From the NCBI GenBank assembly GCA_027483425.1, contig JAIXUR010000210.1, positions 1 to 13,996 on the forward strand: a stretch of DNA of 13,996 nucleotides, read 5' to 3'. Under the pieces are notes generated by a model. That model was not told where the DNA came from. It did no database searches and worked only from the letters and a program-made list of their open reading frames with translations. Shown in pieces: positions 1 to 6,548 of this stretch; the first letter of the stretch is position 1, and each line of letters begins with the position of its first letter. A program made the translations under genes and the position numbers. The DNA is from Cyanobacteriota bacterium (GTDB lineage Bacteria; Cyanobacteriota; Cyanobacteriia; Phormidesmidales; Phormidesmidaceae).

Positions 1-340
1 AAGGGAACACACAACCAACCGGTTCAGAGGTGGGTTGAAAAGCCAAAGGCTGAACCTGTGGCATGGCCCCATCCTAGGGAGCACCCCCGCCCTTACGCTT
101 GAAGCAAATCTCCCAAAGGGGCTGGGTCAAATGTCGTGACTTAGATTGGGAGAATTGTCCTAGGGCGGGGCTGCCGCAATGGGATATTCGTCGCTAGCCA
201 CCGCCCGTGGCAGTGGTTAAAGTTGAGGCTAGACTCAGGCAAACGGAAGGCACAAGGGATAGAACAGCGTCCCACCCCCTCTGATTCACTCCACCGCCTC
301 TGACCTGAGCGCAGCCCTGTAGCGTTGTGGAGCCAATCCA
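1..340. other. Intergenic region with nested inverted repeats
   Basis: I see no convincing coding region in this left-edge stretch. It contains a 7-bp inverted repeat (GGTTCAG at 21-27, CTGAACC at 50-56). It also has a larger two-stage inverted repeat at 85-170, listed separately. A GGAG at 329-332, 8 nt before the GTG at 341, is the likely ribosome binding site of the first gene. Whether the region is the tail of an upstream transcript or the leader of the kinase operon cannot be told from the window. Confidence 0.5.
85..170. repeat. Two-stage imperfect inverted repeat (hairpin-forming)
   Basis: Outer arms CCCCGCCCT (85-93) and AGGGCGGGG (162-170) are perfect 9-bp complements. Inside them TCTCCCAA (109-116) and TTGGGAGA (146-153) form a second perfect 8-bp stem. 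The two stages are colinear, so the whole 86 bp could fold as one long stem-loop with an internal bulge. No T-tract follows on either side, so a simple intrinsic terminator is unlikely. A small structured RNA, a MITE remnant or a leader structure of the kinase operon are possible. Confidence 0.5.
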
Positions 341-1597
341 GTGAAGTCAGATGTAACGCGATCGCATTCTCCCCTGCGGCAACTCCTCTACGTCGAGTGG
401 ATATTGCTGGGCATGGCGATGGTGATGATGGTGCCGCCGCTGATGTTGTTCTCCCCCCGCGAGGGATTCCCCTGGATCGAGCTGGGTATTATTGCCACCC
501 TGGCCGCCATGGGGCTGCGGCTACCCCAGCGACGGTGGCATAAACTGACCTACACCGCCGCTGGGCTCGGACTGCTGCTGCTGCTCACCTTCAACCTTGG
601 TCACTCCCCAGCCATGGTTCACCTCCGGCCCCTGCTGGGGCTCGTGGTGGTCATCCGCAGTTGCCAACTGTTTCAAACCTGGGGCCGACTGGTGGTGGTA
701 GCCGCCGTCTTTGCTCTGCACATAGAAACGGCCTTTACCTACGGCAGCATTCCCCTCGGCGAGATGGCCCAACGCCTCAGCGCTCCCCCCACCCAGTGGC
801 AGATCAATCTCTTCAAAACGAATCTTCTGGTCTTTTTTGGCCTGGTGCTGGTGTTTGTGTCGCTGCTGGTCGATGCGCTGCTGTCGGTATACCGCAGTCA
901 GCAGGAGCTGGCGATCGCCCACAGGCAGCTGCGAGCCTATGCCGCCAAAGTTGAGTCCCAGGCTACCCTGCAAGAGCGCAACCGCATCGCCCGCGAAATT
1001 CACGATTCCCTCGGCCACGCCCTGACGGCCCAGACGATTTTGCTCGAAAATGCCCTGCTGTTTTTGCCCCTCCAGCCCGACCGGTCCAAGGAATACCTGA
1101 CCAGCGCTACCGAAGCAGCCTACCAGGCGCTCAAAGATGTCTCGAAATCGGTCTCTACCCTCCGCACCAAGCCTCTACAAGAGGCTCCGCTCCAACAAAC
1201 TATTCCGGCCCTGGTTAGAGATATCTGTACCCCCGCCCACATTGTGCCGGAGTGCCTGGTGGAGCTGCCAGACGCCATCTCTGAAGACATTAACCTGGCC
1301 CTGTTTCGCATTGTTCAAGAGGCCCTGACCAATACGGTTAAGCACAGTCAGGCGACCCTAGTTAAGGTCAAGCTGGTGGCCAAGCGCAACCGTCTACATC
1401 TGCAAGTGCTCGACGACGGCAAAGGCTTTGACCCTAGCAAAAATACCACGGGCTTTGGGCTGCGAGGCATGCGAGAACGGGCTACGGCCCTGGGCGGCAC
1501 CTACCAAATTTGGAGCGCCCCCGGTGCGGGCTGCCGCATCAGCGTGATTTTGCCCTTGCCCACCTCCCTAGAGTCTCCGGCTCGGTTAACCCCATGA
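341..1597 (+). CDS. NarL-family sensor histidine kinase (HisKA_3 type), multi-pass membrane
   Basis: This is the membrane sensor kinase of a two-component pair. It should autophosphorylate on His221 and pass phosphate to the regulator encoded next. The 418-residue protein starts at GTG 341, with GGAG 8 nt upstream. Hydrophobic segments near residues 14-36, 46-60, 72-86, 96-110, 116-128 and 160-184 suggest five or six membrane passes with no large external sensor domain. A short linker (185-210) leads to the dimerisation box with EIHDSLGH (219-226), the signature of the HisKA_3 subfamily. The ATPase domain has an N-box with Asn331 (QEALTNTVKH), a G1 box DDGKGFD (358-364) and a GFGLRGMRER segment (371-380), so all catalytic elements look intact. 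Its stop overlaps the next start as ATGA. The signal sensed is unknown; the hydrophobic input resembles LiaS/DesK-like membrane sensors, which is only a resemblance. Confidence 0.93.
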   Translation: MKSDVTRSHSPLRQLLYVEWILLGMAMVMMVPPLMLFSPREGFPWIELGIIATLAAMGLRLPQRRWHKLTYTAAGLGLLLLLTFNLGHSPAMVHLRPLLGLVVVIRSCQLFQTWGRLVVVAAVFALHIETAFTYGSIPLGEMAQRLSAPPTQWQINLFKTNLLVFFGLVLVFVSLLVDALLSVYRSQQELAIAHRQLRAYAAKVESQATLQERNRIAREIHDSLGHALTAQTILLENALLFLPLQPDRSKEYLTSATEAAYQALKDVSKSVSTLRTKPLQEAPLQQTIPALVRDICTPAHIVPECLVELPDAISEDINLALFRIVQEALTNTVKHSQATLVKVKLVAKRNRLHLQVLDDGKGFDPSKNTTGFGLRGMRERATALGGTYQIWSAPGAGCRISVILPLPTSLESPARLTP

Positions 1598-2250
1598 TTC
1601 GCCTCCTCCTTGTCGATGACCAAACCATCATTCGCCAGGGTCTAGCCAATTTGCTAGAAGCCCAGCCTGGCCTAACCGTGGTCGGCGATGCCGAAAACGG
1701 CCAGCAGGCGGTGGAGCGGGTGGCCGCTCTTTATCACACCCCCCACCAGCCAGACGTGGTCTTAATGGATGTGCGCATGCCGGAAATCGACGGCGTAGCC
1801 GCCACCCGTCAGATCTGCACCGAGTTTCCAGAGGTCAACATTCTGGTGCTCACCACCTTTGACGATGATGACTACGTGCAGCAGGCCATGCGCTATGGGG
1901 CCAAGGGATACCTGCTGAAGCAAACCCCGGTGACCGATCTGGCCGCCGCCATTCGAGCCGTGCACCAGGGCTATACCCACCTGGGGCCAGGGTTGTTTGA
2001 AAAAAACTTTGCCGCTCCCGTTCCTCTTAGCCCCCCCGAAATCGCGATTCCCCCTGAGCTAGCCGCCCTCTCCCCCCGGGAGCAGCAGGTGCTCAGGCTG
2101 ATCAGCAACGGCTTCAGCAATCGCGAAATTGCCCAGGCGCTGTTTATCTCCGAGCGCACCGTGCGCAACCATGTCACCAGCATTCTCAGTCAGCTAGGGC
2201 TGCGCGATCGCACCCAGGCCGCCCTGTTGGCCATCAGTGTTTGGCGATGA
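1594..2250 (+). CDS. NarL/FixJ-family response regulator with LuxR-type DNA-binding domain
   Basis: Cytoplasmic transcription regulator, partner of the kinase just upstream. The start is taken as ATG 1594 because it gives the overlapping ATGA junction with the kinase stop and a receiver domain that begins at once; a longer reading from 1510 would run back into the kinase. The 218 residues hold a receiver domain (1-120) with acidic pocket D8-D9, phosphoacceptor D59 in VVLMDVRMPEIDG, T87 and K109. A linker (about 121-153) follows, then a LuxR/GerE helix-turn-helix (155-213, LSPREQQVL...NREIAQALFISERTVRNHV). All conserved phosphorylation residues are present, so it should be a normal phospho-activated regulator. 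Target genes are not visible from the sequence; the secreted protein 64 bp downstream is one candidate by position only. Confidence 0.95.
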   Translation: MIRLLLVDDQTIIRQGLANLLEAQPGLTVVGDAENGQQAVERVAALYHTPHQPDVVLMDVRMPEIDGVAATRQICTEFPEVNILVLTTFDDDDYVQQAMRYGAKGYLLKQTPVTDLAAAIRAVHQGYTHLGPGLFEKNFAAPVPLSPPEIAIPPELAALSPREQQVLRLISNGFSNREIAQALFISERTVRNHVTSILSQLGLRDRTQAALLAISVWR

Positions 2251-2314
2251 TGCCAGCTGAGGGGCCACCATCAAACCACATTCCTTAAACCCCCACACAC
2301 TAAAGGAAAACAGC

Positions 2315-3025
2315 ATGAATTTCAGTAGGCGTCAAACCATTTTAGGCAGCACGTTAGGGATGGTGGCCGGACTGCTGTCGACAGGTCTAGCAGCCTTGGC
2401 CCAGGACACTGACCTCGACACATTCTGCGCCCAGTATCCTGAAAACTCTCGGTGCGAAAATTACGAATCTAGCTCCCCGGCCCCTGGGGAGACCGTCGCT
2501 GTACCCGATCAATTAATTCAGGTTCAGCTCAATAGCAATGGCCCTGATGATGAACTGATTTGGATCGCAATTCGGAGGGATGAGGTAGGTATGGTGACCG
2601 ATCTAACTGCCTACCACTCCCAGCGACTTGACAGCGTCCTGGGTGGTGCCCTGGGGGCTGCAATGCCGATGATTCCGGTTGAGCTATTTGAAATCTATGA
2701 CTTTCGGGATCAGCAGACCGAATACCTAGCGTTTACCCCAGACACCTGCCAAGGTGTACCGCCCATCGCCAATGGTGGAGGCTTTCAACAGGCCGATTGT
2801 GCGATCGCTGGCAACGGCACCATCCAACTCCCCGAGGATGTCGATATTCGGGCCGGGTTCTTTACCCTAGGCTATACCGACAATGCCTTGGTCAAAGCGA
2901 TTATCTTTCGGCTTGAGGATCAGGAGGCCGCGTTTGTAGGTGATGTGCATCTTGACGAACTATGCCAAAACTTTCCCCTCAACTCCCGCTGTCAGTATTG
3001 GCCGCTATCATCGACTGAAAACTAG
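2315..3025 (+). CDS. Secreted hypothetical protein with two PxNSRC paired-cysteine motifs
   Basis: I do not recognise a named family for the whole protein. It starts at ATG 2315 with AAAGGA just upstream. Residues 1-30 form a signal sequence: basic MNFSRRQT, a hydrophobic stretch, then ALAQ, where cleavage is plausible, so the protein is probably periplasmic or exported. An RR pair precedes the hydrophobic core but without a full twin-arginine consensus. A motif of the form C-x3-P-x-NSR-C appears directly after the signal (C38 to C47) and again near the C-terminus (C217 to C226). Two further cysteines (C145, C162) lie in the middle domain, so three disulfides are possible. I recall similar 'FPxNSRC' tags in other cyanobacterial exported proteins, but could not check. 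It lies 64 bp after the two-component pair on the same strand and may be cotranscribed. Confidence 0.75.
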   Translation: MNFSRRQTILGSTLGMVAGLLSTGLAALAQDTDLDTFCAQYPENSRCENYESSSPAPGETVAVPDQLIQVQLNSNGPDDELIWIAIRRDEVGMVTDLTAYHSQRLDSVLGGALGAAMPMIPVELFEIYDFRDQQTEYLAFTPDTCQGVPPIANGGGFQQADCAIAGNGTIQLPEDVDIRAGFFTLGYTDNALVKAIIFRLEDQEAAFVGDVHLDELCQNFPLNSRCQYWPLSSTEN

Positions 3026-3032
3026 ACGACAT

Positions 3033-3112
3033 ATATAGCGCTGGCCAGATAGCTAACATGGGACGCTGCCATAGCCGGCCCTAGAACGCTATCTGGCTCG
3101 CCACCGCCACTC
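3033..3112 (+). repeat. Structured dispersed repeat, copy A (80 bp)
   Basis: First of two related copies in the window (the other is 4273-4342, same orientation). It begins eight bases after the preceding stop codon. A perfect 9-bp stem CCAGATAGC (3045-3053) / GCTATCTGG (3088-3096) extends outward with G-C and G-U pairs, and the loop contains CATAGCC shared with copy B. It may double as a 3' end structure for the upstream gene, though no strong T-tract follows. Orientation is given as + because stem differences between the copies keep pairing only in a + strand transcript. Confidence 0.75.
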
Positions 3113-3173
3113 TAGTCGTGTTTCCTTCAGCACCTCTTAACCAAAATGGCGATGGCTATAGGAGCTTCCGCCG

Positions 3174-3941
3174 TTAGCTAATTGAATTCACCTGTAGATA
3201 AAAAGCAGTTGAATTCTCGTTGTAGCTAAGGTGCTTTAACTCGCGCGCCGAAAACTGTTGATTCGAGGCTAGAAACTCCTCGAAGGCCTTGCGCTCACCC
3301 ATACTCTTGTCCGCCATGCCATGGGAATTCCAATCGTCGAAGAAGATTACAATGTCGTCCTGAATGAATGGCTTGCAGAATTCAAGTGCTGTTTTGGTCG
3401 AAGAATAGATGTCACAATCAATGTTAATAACGGCTGCTTTTTGGATATTGTGTTGTTGAACAGTCGCAGGGTTGCAGGTATCATCAAACCATCCCTTGAT
3501 GAGAGAGACCCGGCTCATATCGACGCCCTGGTAGTTGAGGTATTCTTTGGTATAGGAGAGGCTTGAACGGTATTCGCCAGCACGCCATGCGTTTTCATCT
3601 TCATAGTTGGCTTGCTCGGGCATACCGTCAAACGAGTCGAAGCCGATAAATCGCATTTGATCCAGGCCAAGGGCAGTTGCTGCGCGATACATGCAGGTCA
3701 TGGAACTGCCCTGATAGACCCCAAACTCCAGGTAATCGCCAAGCTCTCGACCGTTCCTTTGGGCAGATACCATACCCAGGGCTTCCTTATATTTATCAGG
3801 AAGTATATCCAGGGGCACAAGCTCTGTTTTAGCTCCTAGCTTGACGGCCAAGCGCTGAACCGGCTCCGGCATTGAATTGATTAAATTGTTAATAGGTCGA
3901 CTTAAGTTGGCTGCCTTTAATACTTTCTTTATAACGTTCAT
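3174..3941 (-). CDS. TylF/MycF-like SAM-dependent methyltransferase
   Basis: Probable class I S-adenosylmethionine methyltransferase of the macrocin/mycinamicin O-methyltransferase (TylF) type, usually acting on hydroxyls of sugars or other small molecules. The 255-residue protein has an N-terminal helical region (1-65) and SAM motif I LEFGVYQGSS (71-80). GFDSFDGMPE (100-109) follows, then NIDCDIYSST (173-182) and FFDDW (200-204). The Asp residues at 175-177 and 202-203 sit where this family binds its catalytic metal, so it looks active. Start ATG 3941 has AAGGTG and, farther out, GGAGGT (complement of 3954-3959). There is no neighbouring glycosyltransferase or sugar gene, so the substrate cannot be inferred. 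It lies alone in a patch lacking GCGATCGC, between two copies of a structured repeat, which fits a transferred cargo gene. Confidence 0.85.
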   Translation of the reverse strand: MNVIKKVLKAANLSRPINNLINSMPEPVQRLAVKLGAKTELVPLDILPDKYKEALGMVSAQRNGRELGDYLEFGVYQGSSMTCMYRAATALGLDQMRFIGFDSFDGMPEQANYEDENAWRAGEYRSSLSYTKEYLNYQGVDMSRVSLIKGWFDDTCNPATVQQHNIQKAAVINIDCDIYSSTKTALEFCKPFIQDDIVIFFDDWNSHGMADKSMGERKAFEEFLASNQQFSARELKHLSYNENSTAFYLQVNSIS

Positions 3942-3968
3942 GGCACCTTAATTACCTCCGTGAATCAG

Positions 3969-3990
3969 GTTATCAAATCCTGTCTCTGTA
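3969..3990. repeat. Decayed end of the TACCAAATCC element
   Basis: TATCAAATCC followed by TGTCTCTGTA closely resembles the reverse complement of the right end of the element at 4001-4105 (TACCAAATCC, then TATCTGTA), with one substitution and a short insertion. It looks like a degraded terminus left by an older insertion or an imperfect excision beside the intact copy. It lies within the upstream region of the methyltransferase gene. Confidence 0.45.
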
Positions 3991-4000
3991 TTTGAATTAA

Positions 4001-4105
4001 TACCAAATCCGAGTCATGAAACCCCGACTCGAAACCGATACCTCGTAGGGAAAATTGCAGTGCAATGCCCCTACAAACCGGGGGGTATACAGATAGGATT
4101 TGGTA
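4001..4105. mobile_element. MITE-like element with TACCAAATCC terminal inverted repeats
   Basis: Perfect 10-bp terminal inverted repeats TACCAAATCC (4001-4010) and GGATTTGGTA (4096-4105) enclose about 85 bp without coding capacity. The outer TA on each side could be a TA target duplication around CCAAATCC ends, as for IS630/mariner-type MITEs. Inside lie two more hairpins: CGAGTC (4010-4015) / GACTCG (4026-4031), and GTAGGG (4045-4050) / CCCTAC (4069-4074) enclosing the palindrome TTGCAGTGCAA (4055-4065). From memory, GTAGGGGC...GCCCCTAC and ACCAAATCC repeats are common between cyanobacterial genes. No transposase is present, so movement would have been in trans. It separates the methyltransferase from any distal promoter. 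Confidence 0.7.
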
Positions 4106-4272
4106 TAAGAGATGAATGGCTTTAAAGCAATGTTCATATCTCTGCTCACATATGGTAATCAGCTAGACCAAGGAAGATCCGCGAATTTAAATAATTTGCT
4201 GATATCCTATCTTATTAAAAATGAGACTTGTTATGGTTGCTCTATTTTATTTTTGAATGGAAATCATTGAAA

Positions 4273-4342
4273 ATATAGCGTTGGCTAGATAGCTTAGGGC
4301 ATAGCCAAGCCTAGGATGCTATTTGGCTCGCCATTTCCACTC
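4273..4342 (+). repeat. Structured dispersed repeat, copy B (70 bp)
   Basis: Second copy of the repeat at 3033-3112, same orientation. Both begin ATATAGCG and end in GGCTCGCC...CCACTC. The loop is 10 bp shorter but keeps CATAGCC. The stem GGCTAGATAGC (4283-4293) / GCTATTTGGCT (4318-4328) differs from copy A, yet each changed stem base leaves a G-U pair in the + strand RNA. An inner TAGG/CCTA stem is also possible. Copies A and B lie on either side of the methyltransferase gene. Confidence 0.75.
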
Positions 4343-4492
4343 AAGGAGGGTTGTCTTGGCTTGTCTTCACCAAGGTGATAATGGCTACAAATGCTTTCGG
4401 GTCTCTTCCTCTGAGGGATGAAGCGCCTTAATCCACTTTCGCAGGATAAAGGCCCACTCTCTCAGGTTTTTCAAACACCCTCTTAGAGTATC

Positions 4493-4578
4493 CCAACTAA
4501 AAAAATATCCCTGATAAGGACTCGAACTTGGCCCGTTGAGGCGGTCACGGCGAGATCCCGGATTAGGTATTTAGTTGG
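4493..4578. repeat. 86-bp segment with CCAACTAAA terminal inverted repeats
   Basis: Perfect 9-bp inverted repeats CCAACTAAA (4493-4501) and TTTAGTTGG (4570-4578) bound 68 bp with no coding capacity. On the minus strand the interior contains GTTCGAGTCC, which resembles a tRNA T-loop, but no cloverleaf can be built. It ends 7 bp before the cbiT stop codon (4586-4588). It may be a small MITE-like insertion or a decayed tRNA-derived piece; no clear target duplication is seen. Confidence 0.4.
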
Positions 4579-4585
4579 AACACTC

Positions 4586-5185
4586 TTATTCGTATTTCTC
4601 GCCGCTGAGAATGAAGATCGGGTCGACCGCTGTAAACACCTGGTTGTTGCCCTTGGTCTCTAGGCGGTTGACGGCGGGCTGGGCCGCTTCAATGTTGCGC
4701 ACCCGCAGTTGGGCAAAGGTTTCTGACACCACGTACAGGGTTTCTAAATTCCCCGCCGTGACCACGACCCGCCCCAGGGAGGGCAGATACTCCCAGGCGG
4801 CCAGCAGAATGGCTTTGAGGTTGCGGCCGCCTTCGACAAAAATGCAGTCGGGGTGGTGGGGCAGGTCGCCCAGACATTCGGGGGCGCTGCCCTGAACGAC
4901 TTGCACATTGGTGAGACCGAAGCGATCGCAGTTACGCCGCACCAAATCTGCCACGTCTTCGTCGCGCTCCACCGCTACTACCTTGCCCTGGGGGCACATC
5001 AGCGCCGCCTCAACGGCCAGGGTGCCAGTGCCTGCCCCAATGTCCCACAGCACATCCTTGGATCGCAGCCGTAGATAACCCAGCAGCAACAGCCGCACCT
5101 CCCGACTGCTGAGGGGAATGCCCGGCAGTTGCTCAAAGAGGTGATCGGGAATACCGGGGGTGACGTAGGGCCAGAGTTTAGCCAT
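4586..5185 (-). CDS. cbiT: Precorrin-6Y C5,15-methyltransferase (decarboxylating), CbiT subunit
   Basis: Enzyme of corrin ring synthesis (cobalamin pathway). CbiT methylates C15 of the precorrin intermediate with SAM and decarboxylates its C12 acetate side chain; the CbiE subunit, not present here, methylates C5. The 199-residue length is normal for a stand-alone CbiT. Family marks are the N-terminal GIPDHLFEQ...GIPLSSREVR (11-31), SAM motif DIGAGTGTLAVE (48-59), acidic SAM-ribose position E73 in VVAVERD, and FVEGGRNLKAI (116-126). Start ATG 5185 has no strong ribosome binding site. The gene ends 7 bp from an inverted-repeat segment and has no other cobalamin gene beside it. The upstream 173-bp gap to the next leftward gene contains no clear cobalamin riboswitch. 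Confidence in the family is high; exact substrate (cobalt-free or cobalt form) is not decided. Confidence 0.93.
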   Translation of the reverse strand: MAKLWPYVTPGIPDHLFEQLPGIPLSSREVRLLLLGYLRLRSKDVLWDIGAGTGTLAVEAALMCPQGKVVAVERDEDVADLVRRNCDRFGLTNVQVVQGSAPECLGDLPHHPDCIFVEGGRNLKAILLAAWEYLPSLGRVVVTAGNLETLYVVSETFAQLRVRNIEAAQPAVNRLETKGNNQVFTAVDPIFILSGEKYE

Positions 5186-5358
5186 GGGCCAGGGGTAAGA
5201 CAGAGGTGAAGCCAGGGCACCATCGCTGCGCCCCTGTCCTTACTGTACTCTCGCCCCACCAACTTAGGAGGGGCCCACTCATAGCTTGTCAGGGATAAGG
5301 CTCAACCACTGCTAGGGAGTTTGGGGTAAACCAAGGAACTTTTTCACTTTCTCAAGCG

Positions 5359-6450
5359 CTATTGCAGCCGCTGCTTGAGCCAAAAGTCGAGCAATGGTAG
5401 CGCGATGCGATAGTGAAGGTGAGGGCCATAGATCAGGCCCTTTTGCTCTAGGCTGGTGAGCGCTCCCTGCAAGCCACCCCCCCTAGAGAGCTGGTGCTTT
5501 TTGATATAGGCATTGGACTGGGGGCTATGGGTGGGGTCGAGGGCCAGACTTTCGAGCACGCGGGCTTGGGTAGGCGGCAGCAGCAGCAGCAGTGCCTCAA
5601 AGGTGACGGCCATATCCTGCACCAGAGTCAGCATGGCGCTGTGCACCTGGTGGGCTTGAATGAGCCCAGGGGGTTGCGAAGTCATGGCGCTACCGTTCAA
5701 CCAGAGGCGCTGGGCCAGGGTAATTGCATCCTTGGGGTGGCCCTGCACGTAGCTCAAGAACAGCTCTAGGGCCTGGCTCTCGGGGTCAAACTTGAACCCC
5801 GCCGCTGCCATTGTGCTAATCATCCAAGGTTGTAGTTCGCGATCGCCTAAGGGCGACAGAGAAATGACCGGTAGCTGACTGGCCACCATCCAGGGCTCAG
5901 CCACGGTGGACACCAGGGCGTAGCTCACCTGGCTATGGCGCTGAATTTCTTGGCGTAGATGACTCTCCCACTTGCCCTGCCGATCCCAGGAGCGAATGTG
6001 GGAAAAATTGTGAAACACAATCACCACCTGGCAGTCGAGCCCCTCGGCCAGATGCTGGGGCAGCGAGAGCAAGCCCTCAAATAAAAGCCATTCTTTGCCG
6101 GGTGCGGGGGGCCAGACCAACCGCGCCTGAGGGGGTAGGGTTTGGTCTAGGGTCAGGGGTTGCTCCAGGCTCCACTGCTGCATGTGGGCTAATTCTGTAG
6201 GGCTTGAAAAGGCCTGGGTCAAACCATCGGCCCAGAAGCGCAGAAACTGTCCAGCGCTGCGGCAGCGAAGAAAGTCAATTTCGAGGCAGCGGGCCTCAAC
6301 CTGGGTGGCGGCACTGCGAATCAGGGTACGCCGCCCAATGCCTGTAACCCCGGTCACCACAAAATCGCTGTCTTGCTGGAGTAATGTGCAAACCTGTTCT
6401 AATTCGACGTCGCGGCAAATTAACGACTGCGGCACAAAGGGGTTGAGCAT
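5359..6450 (-). CDS. Archaeal-ATPase-like P-loop protein with degenerate Walker motifs and C-terminal winged helix
   Basis: A 363-residue protein with the layout of the archaeal ATPase/STAND group: an N-terminal P-loop domain (about 12-200), a helical lid (200-290) and a C-terminal winged helix (290-360, ending ...SLEQKGLIYGP...LLDFWLKQR). The P-loop reads GVTGIGRRT (34-42); the invariant Lys and following Thr/Ser of GxxxxGK[ST] are Arg40 and Arg41. The Walker B strand reads VVIVFHNF (142-149) without the expected acidic residues. Nucleotide hydrolysis is therefore doubtful, and binding may be lost too. The start at ATG 6450 is the first in frame. The gene is divergent from the P-type ATPase, sharing a 98-bp promoter gap with a palindrome. 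Function unknown: a regulatory or scaffold role tied to the pump is conceivable, but position is the only support. Confidence 0.7.
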   Translation of the reverse strand: MLNPFVPQSLICRDVELEQVCTLLQQDSDFVVTGVTGIGRRTLIRSAATQVEARCLEIDFLRCRSAGQFLRFWADGLTQAFSSPTELAHMQQWSLEQPLTLDQTLPPQARLVWPPAPGKEWLLFEGLLSLPQHLAEGLDCQVVIVFHNFSHIRSWDRQGKWESHLRQEIQRHSQVSYALVSTVAEPWMVASQLPVISLSPLGDRELQPWMISTMAAAGFKFDPESQALELFLSYVQGHPKDAITLAQRLWLNGSAMTSQPPGLIQAHQVHSAMLTLVQDMAVTFEALLLLLPPTQARVLESLALDPTHSPQSNAYIKKHQLSRGGGLQGALTSLEQKGLIYGPHLHYRIALPLLDFWLKQRLQ

Positions 6451-6464
6451 TTAAATCTTGCGGC

Positions 6465-6483
6465 AGCACTAAGAAATAGTGCT
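6465..6483. promoter_or_regulatory. Palindrome in divergent promoter region (candidate operator)
   Basis: AGCACTA (6465-6471), spacer AGAAA, TAGTGCT (6477-6483) is a perfect 7-bp inverted repeat with a 5-nt centre. It is placed 15 bp before the leftward ATPase-like gene and 65 bp before the P-type ATPase start. A TATAAC hexamer (6483-6488) overlaps its right edge and could be a -10 element for the rightward gene, with a weak -35 candidate TTGCGG at 6458-6463. The size and symmetry suit a dimeric repressor. The AGCACT core is that of CIRCE, but the core spacing is 7 nt, not 11, so it is not CIRCE. Confidence 0.5.
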
Positions 6484-6548
6484 ATAACTGTAGCCTAGGT
6501 ACGTTTAAACAGTATCATCCACTCTTTAAAATTAGGAAAGCAGTATCC

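Larger units (their letters stand above)
4106..4585. other. AT-rich noncoding region upstream of the methyltransferase
   Basis: No credible open reading frame. 4106-4270 is visibly AT-rich, unlike most of the window, and could hold promoter elements for the leftward methyltransferase. The rest contains structured repeat copy B (4273-4342) and a candidate small element with CCAACTAAA/TTTAGTTGG ends (4493-4578), each listed separately. Between those, 4343-4490 shows a short TTGTCTT direct repeat (about 4351-4367) and nothing else I can name. The region ends at the stop of cbiT, which is transcribed toward it. Confidence 0.5.

Noticed and set aside
521..1018. 165-codon open frame on the minus strand inside the kinase gene
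   Set aside because: The protein is low-complexity Gln/His/Gly-rich antisense of a well-supported kinase and has no domain.
4500..4578. tRNA gene on the minus strand, suggested by GTTCGAGTCC
   Set aside because: The T-loop-like sequence lacks pairing flanks (CCAAG against CCTTA), no anticodon or D arm fits, and no acceptor stem is in the right place. At most a decayed fragment.
6465..6483. Canonical CIRCE operator
   Set aside because: The AGCACT/AGTGCT cores are 7 nt apart rather than 11, and the flanking TT/C bases differ.
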